Source: Pirellulales bacterium (GTDB lineage: Bacteria; Planctomycetota; Planctomycetia; Pirellulales; JAICIG01). Taken from it: a stretch of 47,734 nucleotides of DNA. Below, in pieces: positions 43,884 through 47,734 of the stretch. The DNA is taken from contig DATLUO010000212.1 in assembly GCA_035533075.1 (NCBI GenBank), positions 1 to 47,734 of the forward strand, in the 5' to 3' direction. A model generated the notes under the pieces. The model did not search any database. It saw only the letters and a list, made by a program, of their open reading frames with translations, and was not told the origin of the DNA. The number at the start of each line of letters is the position of its first letter. The first letter of the stretch is position 1. Made by a program: the position numbers and the translations under genes.

Positions 43884-44623
43884 ATAGGTTTCCCAGGACT
43901 CGGGCGGCGCTCAGGTGCTATGAAGCCGAAATCCGCAATGTACCGCTCGAATGCTGCTATTACTTCCCGCAGATAGCCTGCGGTCCTGTCTTTGATGTCC
44001 ACCAAGTCAGGTACGGTTACACCATCTCCGCATTCCTCAAACGAAATTTGTCCGTGCGCAAGCCGGTTGCGAAGATATTTTACGAGCCGAAGCGAGCCCA
44101 TGTCTTCGCGAATCCTTCGCTTGGCGGCCGCCTCGATTGGTCGCGAGATGCTCAATTCACAGCCAATTCGTTCCGAAATTTCCTCGATTTCTCGGTCGTC
44201 CCAGTTGCCCCCTCCCCCCTTCTCTACGTTCCAGGCGCCTATGGGACTTGCTTTGATGATTCCATCGCAGAACGCGATAGCGGTAGTCAGGCGACTATCG
44301 TAGCCCATGTCCACATGCGTCCTTGCGGTCGTCCGAACCCATTCACGGCGCAAGCGCGAGTCGAGGTCAGCAGCCGTCCACCTGGCACCATCGGCCGCTG
44401 CCGCTGTGACCGCATTTATGCACCAGTTTGCCGTCGCTTCGACCAGATTATAGAGCTGCAAGTACACGGACGAATAGAGGATTTTCTGTTGCTGGGCGGT
44501 GATCGGCGCGCCGCCGATGATCGGGGGGCCAAGCTGAACCTGCCTCTCCAGTGCCTCAAGCAACTGCAAGTAGGCTTCTATCTCTTGCAGCCGTTCGTCG
44601 AACGAATCGGATAGAATGGCCAT
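43880..44623 (-). CDS. MAE_28990-like HEPN-domain protein (putative RNase)
   Basis: 247 residues from ATG 44623, which shares one base with the DUF262 stop (TGATG) and is preceded by GGGGAAG; a GTG just before would give a 4-nt overlap. All-helical: RLQEIEAYLQLLEALERQ, then QQKILYSSVYLQLYNLVEATANWCINAV, and near residues 183-189 RNRLAHG, the R-x4-6-H motif that is the RNase active site of HEPN toxins. Sequence resembles the MAE_28990/MAE_18760 HEPN family, often found next to DUF262 genes. Likely the effector that cuts RNA when the system is triggered (inference). Confidence 0.8.
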   Translation of the reverse strand: MAILSDSFDERLQEIEAYLQLLEALERQVQLGPPIIGGAPITAQQQKILYSSVYLQLYNLVEATANWCINAVTAAAADGARWTAADLDSRLRREWVRTTARTHVDMGYDSRLTTAIAFCDGIIKASPIGAWNVEKGGGGNWDDREIEEISERIGCELSISRPIEAAAKRRIREDMGSLRLVKYLRNRLAHGQISFEECGDGVTVPDLVDIKDRTAGYLREVIAAFERYIADFGFIAPERRPSPGKPI

Positions 44624-45690
44624 CACTCTTCCCCAAGAAGCTTGTCACGGACGAAATTCAATCGGCCGCCGAGCGCTGCCTTCGGATTGGCACCCCCGGA
44701 TTTCGTCCATCGCATGAAGTCCTCGCCTTCGATCCATCCGCTGACATCGGGGGTTTGCTCTTTGAGGCTCGGCCGTTCCTTTAGTGCCAGGTAGGCACCG
44801 ATCGCCAGTGCCTCGTATCGCGTTTTCGGCGTGTCAATGCCCCTTTTCGTCTTCTTGAACCCAAGCGGAAAGGCTCGCTTGCAAAATGCCATCGTAGAGG
44901 CAAACCGTTCCCGATACTTCTTGATGGCCGCTGGGTGCTTCTCGAAATATGAGTTCATATTCTTTGTGTATTGGAACAAGAACTCGGCCGGACGGTCCTT
45001 GTAGTCTTCAAGCCCATCGCCGTAAGCGAAGAAGCGAGTAACCAATTCCTCTCGCATTCGTCGGTTGACGGACGGTTCCGGAACGGGCGCGAGCTCGATG
45101 AATAATGCGTCCCGCGATAGCTCGATCACCAAATCGGTGAATTTTCCTACAAGCGCGCCGCGTCGAACCTCGGCCTTAGTCGCGATCTTGCTTCCGGTGT
45201 TTATGCGCTCGAACATGTCGAAGCGGGCCACTTCGTCGGCGTGTTCGTTCAGAATAATACCGCGAATCGAGCGGTTCTTGATCTTCTTTTGTCGTGATAG
45301 TGGCAGATCCTTGAAACATAGACCGGCAACCTCAGTCAATTGGGAAAGTTCACCGAGGCGAAGATCGCCCAACACGAATTGGTCGATTGTTCTGAGGCGT
45401 TGAGAGCCATCGACGATTTCCAGCGATCCAGATGGCTTTTCCCAGAAAAAGAGAAAGGGAATAGGCAACCCCATCAGAAGCGACTCGATAAATCGAGACT
45501 TTCTTTCTGGCTCCCACGTATCCTCTCGCTGATACCAAGGGATCTCGAAGTCGCCGTTGTGCATCTTGTTGGCAAGCAATTCGACCGAGTATTCCGTCAG
45601 GTAAAACTCGATTCGCTTGGATTGCTCGACAATCTGGGCTTCGGCTCGCTCGACCTGTTCTGGAGTGACCTCTGGTAGTTTCTTGCTCAT
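44623..45690 (-). CDS. DUF262-family protein (ParB-like nucleotide-binding domain)
   Basis: 355 residues from ATG 45690. The N-terminal ParB/Srx-like fold has the DUF262 motifs: IPWYQREDTWEPERKSRFIESLLMGLPIP (about 50-78) and IVDGSQRLRTI (about 92-102), and RFDMFERINTGSKIATKAEVRRGA. In GmrS, BrxU and SspE this domain binds and hydrolyses NTPs and senses modified DNA, and is normally joined to a DUF1524 HNH nuclease. That nuclease is missing: the C-terminal half is helical with no HNH motif. The nuclease part may be replaced by the HEPN protein of the next gene (inference). First large gene of the defence operon. Confidence 0.87.
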   Translation of the reverse strand: MSKKLPEVTPEQVERAEAQIVEQSKRIEFYLTEYSVELLANKMHNGDFEIPWYQREDTWEPERKSRFIESLLMGLPIPFLFFWEKPSGSLEIVDGSQRLRTIDQFVLGDLRLGELSQLTEVAGLCFKDLPLSRQKKIKNRSIRGIILNEHADEVARFDMFERINTGSKIATKAEVRRGALVGKFTDLVIELSRDALFIELAPVPEPSVNRRMREELVTRFFAYGDGLEDYKDRPAEFLFQYTKNMNSYFEKHPAAIKKYRERFASTMAFCKRAFPLGFKKTKRGIDTPKTRYEALAIGAYLALKERPSLKEQTPDVSGWIEGEDFMRWTKSGGANPKAALGGRLNFVRDKLLGEE

Positions 45691-45869
45691 TTGCCACCAT
45701 CTTGCCAGCGCGAACCAGCATGGGGGGTAATGCGTCTTGTTGACCAGTTGACATGGAAGGTTGCCCGCGCGTTGGTCGCGCAGCGGTCTATATAAACCGC
45801 CCTAGGGTCCGGCTCGCCCGGCTGGGTTCGATTCCCGTGCCTTCCGCTCGTGCCATGATACAGCTTCAT
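45687..45869 (-). CDS. 60-codon ORF coupled to both neighbours, antisense to a tRNA-like sequence
   Basis: Starts at ATG 45869, overlapping the regulator stop by 4 nt, and ends on TGA 45689-45687, overlapping the DUF262 start by 4 nt. Product begins MKLYHGTS, a segment typical of ADP-ribosyltransferase-like toxins with an RHH partner, then turns into GRHGNRTQPGEPDPRA, which is what the complement of a tRNA 3' half reads as. Either a truncated toxin gene whose body was replaced, or a translated spacer that keeps coupling. Uncertain. Confidence 0.35.
   Translation of the reverse strand: MKLYHGTSGRHGNRTQPGEPDPRAVYIDRCATNARATFHVNWSTRRITPHAGSRWQDGGK
45755..45846 (+). tRNA. Class-II tRNA-like sequence with an 8-nt anticodon loop
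   Basis: Acceptor arms GGAAGGT (45755-45761) and GCCTTCC (45839-45845) pair with one G-U. The T arm CTGGG-TTCGATT-CCCGT (45822-45838) has the universal TTCGA loop and pairs at four of five positions. Anticodon arm GCGGT / ACCGC (45783-45787, 45796-45800) closes an 8-nt loop CTATATAA instead of seven. The D region contains GCGCG-TTGGT-CGCGC, and a long variable arm with CCGG/CCGG fits the Leu/Ser/Tyr class. No CCA is encoded. I see no clear promoter. Could be a divergent tRNA, a suppressor-like tRNA or a relic. Confidence 0.45.
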
Positions 45870-46090
45870 GTCAGGAATGGCACCTCACGGCCAGCACTGT
45901 GAAGCTCTTTGGCCGCAATCGCCCGCAGGCGCTCGCGTATCCAGACGCAAAGCGGGGCTCCAGCAAGGTGCGCGGCATCGGTGAACCCGCGCTTTTCGCT
46001 AGGTGCCATTCGGACCAAGACACCTTCGCTCTTGGACTGTTCTGAACCTTTGCGGGGCCTGCCCGGTCCCTTTTTTTTTGCGGTCTTCAT
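45866..46090 (-). CDS. Small ribbon-helix-helix regulator or antitoxin
   Basis: 74 residues from ATG 46090. Starts with a basic AT-hook-like MKTAKKKGPGRPRKG, followed by VLVRMAPSEKRGFTDAAHLAGAPLCVWIRERLRAIA, the RHH pattern of DUF1778/CopG-type antitoxins. The start codon sits about 7 bases after the -10 box, so the mRNA would be leaderless. Likely binds the inverted repeat at 46097-46168 and controls both the defence operon and the transposase. Confidence 0.7.
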   Translation of the reverse strand: MKTAKKKGPGRPRKGSEQSKSEGVLVRMAPSEKRGFTDAAHLAGAPLCVWIRERLRAIAAKELHSAGREVPFLT

Positions 46091-46096
46091 ACCGCA

Positions 46097-46168
46097 ATCG
46101 TATATCCGAAAAATATCTACGTCAAGTCCAGATAGCCCATTGACTAAGATATTTGTAGGATATACAAT
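46097..46168. promoter_or_regulatory. Mirror-image divergent promoters within an inverted repeat
   Basis: Left-facing: TTGACG (complement of 46120-46125), 17-bp spacer, TACGAT (complement of 46097-46102). Right-facing: TTGACT (46140-46145), 17-bp spacer, TACAAT (46163-46168). Both halves share GTATATCC...AAATATCT...GTCAA in inverted orientation (46100-46125 versus 46140-46165), with about four mismatches. The AT-richness stands out from the GC-rich surroundings. The left promoter reads into the RHH/defence operon and the right one toward the transposase. An RHH dimer-of-dimers would suit as the binder. Confidence 0.72.
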
Positions 46169-46183
46169 AATGGCATGGAAAAG

Positions 46184-46214
46184 CCCCGCGTCAACGGCTA
46201 ATCGGTGCGGGGCC
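46184..46214 (+). promoter_or_regulatory. Hairpin in the transposase leader
   Basis: GCCCCGC (from 46184) and GCGGGGC (to about 46214) can pair around a 17-nt loop, between the right-facing promoter and the transposase start. Without a T-run it is not an ordinary terminator; it could limit transposase expression. Confidence 0.45.
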
Positions 46215-46292
46215 AACAATTAGGCCGGTCGCCCAATCGTCTGTGGTAAGTCAATTGTAGCGACCAGCCGTAACCCAACAAGGGAAACGGCA

Positions 46293-47320
46293 ATGATGAT
46301 GGTCGCTTGTGCCCACACGTCTTTTCAAAAGTACGGCAAGACGGCAAAGAGCGAGCAGCGGTATCGCTGCAATAACTGCGGGCACGTTTGGTTCGATGCG
46401 GCTTACCGCCCCCTCGGCGATATGCGGCTGCCGGTTGCGGATGCCAAGCGAGCGCCCATTTGCTCGTTGAGGGATCGTCGATTCGGGCCACCGAGCGGCT
46501 AATTGGCATCGGCCGGAACACGCTTTGCCGGCTGCTGGTCTATTTCGGCGATGCCTGCCGGCGGTTCCTGGATAACCGCATGCGCGGGCTTAAGCTCGAC
46601 CACTTGGAATTCGACGAGCAGTGGACGTTCGTTGCCAAAAAGCAGGCCCGGTTGACCGTGACGGAGCGCGAAACCTGCCACGACAAGGGCGACATCTACC
46701 TGTGGACCGCCGTTGACCAGACGACGAAGCTGATGCCCAGCTTTTTGATCGGCAAGCGGCCGGGCGACAACGCCCGGCGGTTCATGCTCGACGTGGCCGG
46801 GCGCCTTGTGTTCCCGAAGCCCCACGCCAGCGACGACCACGCGTTCGCGGCCGGAGCCTATCGGCGCGTCATTCAAATCTCGACCGATGCCTTCGCGGCT
46901 TATCCCGAAGCGGTTGACCTGGCTTTCGGGGCATACGTTCGATTCGGCACGATACGCGAGGAATATAAAAACGCCAAGATCATCTACACCCCCTCGGAAA
47001 TGGTCGGGACGAAGCGAACTCCGCGCCGTGACATGACGAAGGCCGATCGCTGGACGATATGCACGTCGCACGTCGAGCGGCTGAACGGCACCCAACGCCT
47101 GATGTTGAAGCGGCTGAACCGGCTGACCTATTGCTTCTCCAAAAAGCTCCGCAACTTGGAGGCAGCTTTCGCGATCTTCGTCGCCCATTACAATTATTGT
47201 TGGCGAACCCGGAAGCCAGGAAAGACTGGCAAGCGTCGCCCGACCGCTGCGGTCATGGCCGGCCTAGCCGGCCATACCTGGACGTTCGATGAACTGTTCG
47301 CGGCGGTGCTGGCACGATAA
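46293..47320 (+). CDS. IS1-family DDE transposase, read in two frames
   Basis: The first frame (46293-46502) opens ATG ATG ATG after AAGGGA and encodes a zinc-ribbon, CAHTSFQKYGKTAKSEQRYRCNNCGHVWF. The second frame (open from 46388, -1 relative to the first) picks up at about LLVEGSSIRATERLIGIGRNTL and runs to 47320. DDE residues: Asp in HLEFDEQWTFV, Asp in QISTDAFAAY, Glu in TSHVERLNGTQRLML, with an IS1-type C-terminus (LEAAFAIFVAHYNYCWRTR). IS1 itself uses -1 frameshifting between insA and insB, so this may be programmed; no clear slippery heptamer is visible, so an inactivating indel is also possible. Confidence 0.82.
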
Positions 47321-47344
47321 TGTCCCCCAATCAGAGCGATAAAA

Positions 47345-47575
47345 ATGAGCTACGTAACGCATGAAATTAAGTGCCCTGGCTGCCATGAGCCGCATTCTCT
47401 GGCGATCGAATTCCCGTTTAGCGTGACCGCCATTTACGGCTTTATCTGCCCGGCGACAAAGACAGAAGTGTTTTTCAATATGGCGCCTGAGGCGAAGGTC
47501 TTGCATCACAACCTCCCCTCGGAATGTATTAAGGTCAAGCAATGGGACGGCAAGTCACCGCTCGCGCCCAACTAA
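47345..47575 (+). CDS. Small zinc-ribbon-like cargo protein, unknown function
   Basis: 76 residues from ATG 47345. IKCPGCHEPHSL and FICPATKTEVFF provide a Cys pair plus a lone Cys, a partial zinc-ribbon. The rest is beta-rich. Its stop TAA is within the right terminal repeat and the C-terminus (LAPN) is encoded by the repeat, mirroring vsr at the other end. Not needed for IS1 transposition as known, so a passenger or a helper. Confidence 0.6.
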   Translation: MSYVTHEIKCPGCHEPHSLAIEFPFSVTAIYGFICPATKTEVFFNMAPEAKVLHHNLPSECIKVKQWDGKSPLAPN

Positions 47576-47591
47576 CTGTGACGACACTACC
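47564..47591. repeat. Right terminal inverted repeat of the transposon
   Basis: Exact inverted copy of 42389-42416, 28 bp. Contains the stop codon of the gene at 47345. Confidence 0.93.
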
Positions 47592-47599
47592 CAGCTTAG
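47592..47599. repeat. Target-site duplication, right copy
   Basis: CAGCTTAG, identical to 42381-42388, directly abuts the right end of the transposon. Confidence 0.88.
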
Positions 47600-47734
47600 A
47601 GGCTATCCGAAAACTTTTCGCTTGTTTTTCCGTAGAATTCAAGCAGCGCCGGCGTAGTGGAATTCGGGCTGAGCGACCGGGGCAAGCCGGCGCAGCATCA
47701 GATGCACGTTACTGATTTGGATCATGGCCGCGCT
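47599..47734 (-). mobile_element. End of another insertion sequence (continues beyond the window)
   Basis: GAGGCTATCCGAAAACTTTT at 47599 onward looks like a terminal inverted repeat of IS4/IS5-type elements. The minus strand then encodes the last 31 residues of a protein, ending HLMLRRLAPVAQPEFHYAGAA at stop 47639-47641, which resembles transposase C-termini. The cargo transposon has inserted directly at this IS end. Confidence 0.6.
47639..47734 (-). CDS. C-terminus of a transposase (partial)
   Basis: 31 residues visible, SAAMIQISNVHLMLRRLAPV and the tail QPEFHYAGAA; the 5' part lies outside the window. The LHLMLRRLA-like motif is common at IS4/IS5-type transposase ends. Family assignment is tentative. 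Confidence 0.55.
   Translation of the reverse strand, partial: SAAMIQISNVHLMLRRLAPVAQPEFHYAGAA

Larger units (their letters stand above)
42389..47591. mobile_element. 5203-bp IS1-type transposon carrying a defence-gene cargo
   Basis: Perfect 28-bp terminal inverted repeats (42389-42416 and 47564-47591) beginning GGTAGTGTCGTCACA are bounded by an 8-bp direct repeat CAGCTTAG (42381-42388 and 47592-47599). The single mobility gene (46293-47320) is an IS1-family DDE transposase, and IS1-type ends also start with GGT. Everything else is passenger: vsr, dcm, a HEPN gene, a DUF262 gene, an antisense 60-codon ORF with a tRNA-like sequence, a ribbon-helix-helix gene and a small zinc-ribbon protein. 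Elements that carry cargo within ordinary IS ends are called transporter IS (tIS). The intact ends, target duplication and uninterrupted cargo suggest recent insertion. Confidence 0.93.

Noticed and set aside
47345-47575. Possibility that this is an insA-like IS1 subunit
   Set aside because: It lies after the transposase and lacks the YGK...QRYRC zinc-ribbon that is already present in the first transposase frame.
1-47734. CRISPR arrays, rRNA, replication origin
   Set aside because: No regularly spaced direct repeats with unique spacers, no rRNA-like conserved blocks and no dnaA-box cluster seen.

Overview
The window looks like the chromosome of a planctomycete, probably of the Pirellulales type. 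It is GC-rich and holds two giant PSCyt1/DUF1549/DUF1553 cytochrome proteins, a formylglycine-type sulfatase, a WD40/membrane fusion, an Uma2-type nuclease, planctomycete-style N-terminal helices and, most tellingly, a three-gene set resembling the methanofuran-type cofactor genes that go with archaeal-like C1 metabolism. Genes are loosely packed on both strands, and many gaps hold long palindromic intergenic repeats.

Layout. 1-9.3 kb is an accessory stretch bounded by two copies of the 3' end of a fumarylacetoacetate hydrolase-family gene (a 275-bp relic at 285-559 and the intact gene at 8406-9266). Between them lie a GT39-like glycosyltransferase, an OpgC-like acyltransferase, a membrane protein ending in a C39-like peptidase domain, a small Cys-rich secreted protein and a frameshifted gene. 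9.4-27 kb is mostly core: an RluD-type pseudouridine synthase, a TPR membrane protein, a WD40 membrane protein, two FtsX/MacB-type permeases with a tandem universal stress protein, AlaC-like aminotransferase, a PSCyt1/DUF1549/DUF1553 protein, L-aspartate oxidase (nadB), and a TPR/AAA+ pair. 27.3-30.2 kb is a tight operon of ATP-grasp, hydantoinase-like and amino-acid-kinase-like genes (MfnD/MfnF/MfnE-like). 30.2-39.5 kb holds Uma2, 4-hydroxyproline epimerase, the second giant cytochrome, an acyl-CoA carboxylase carboxyltransferase, a Gly/Tyr-rich secreted protein and a sulfatase. 39.7-42.3 kb holds a ParDE toxin-antitoxin pair, an alpha/beta hydrolase, a fragment of a Gfo/Idh/MocA oxidoreductase and a DUF2283 protein.

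The most interesting object is 42389-47591: a complete 5.2-kb transposon with perfect 28-bp terminal inverted repeats and an 8-bp target duplication (CAGCTTAG). Its IS1-type DDE transposase sits on the right. Its cargo on the left is a co-oriented operon: ribbon-helix-helix regulator, a 60-codon ORF, DUF262 protein, MAE_28990-like HEPN protein, DNA cytosine methyltransferase and Vsr endonuclease, most joined by 1-4-nt overlaps. No ordinary restriction endonuclease is present. I read it as a self-mobile defence cassette in which methylation and T:G repair protect the host, and the DUF262 (sensor) plus HEPN (RNase) pair may act on invaders. A near-perfect pair of mirror-image sigma70-like promoters drives cargo and transposase in opposite directions. 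A class-II tRNA-like sequence lies antisense inside the operon, and both outermost genes end on stop codons supplied by the terminal repeats. The window closes in the end of another IS (47599 onward).
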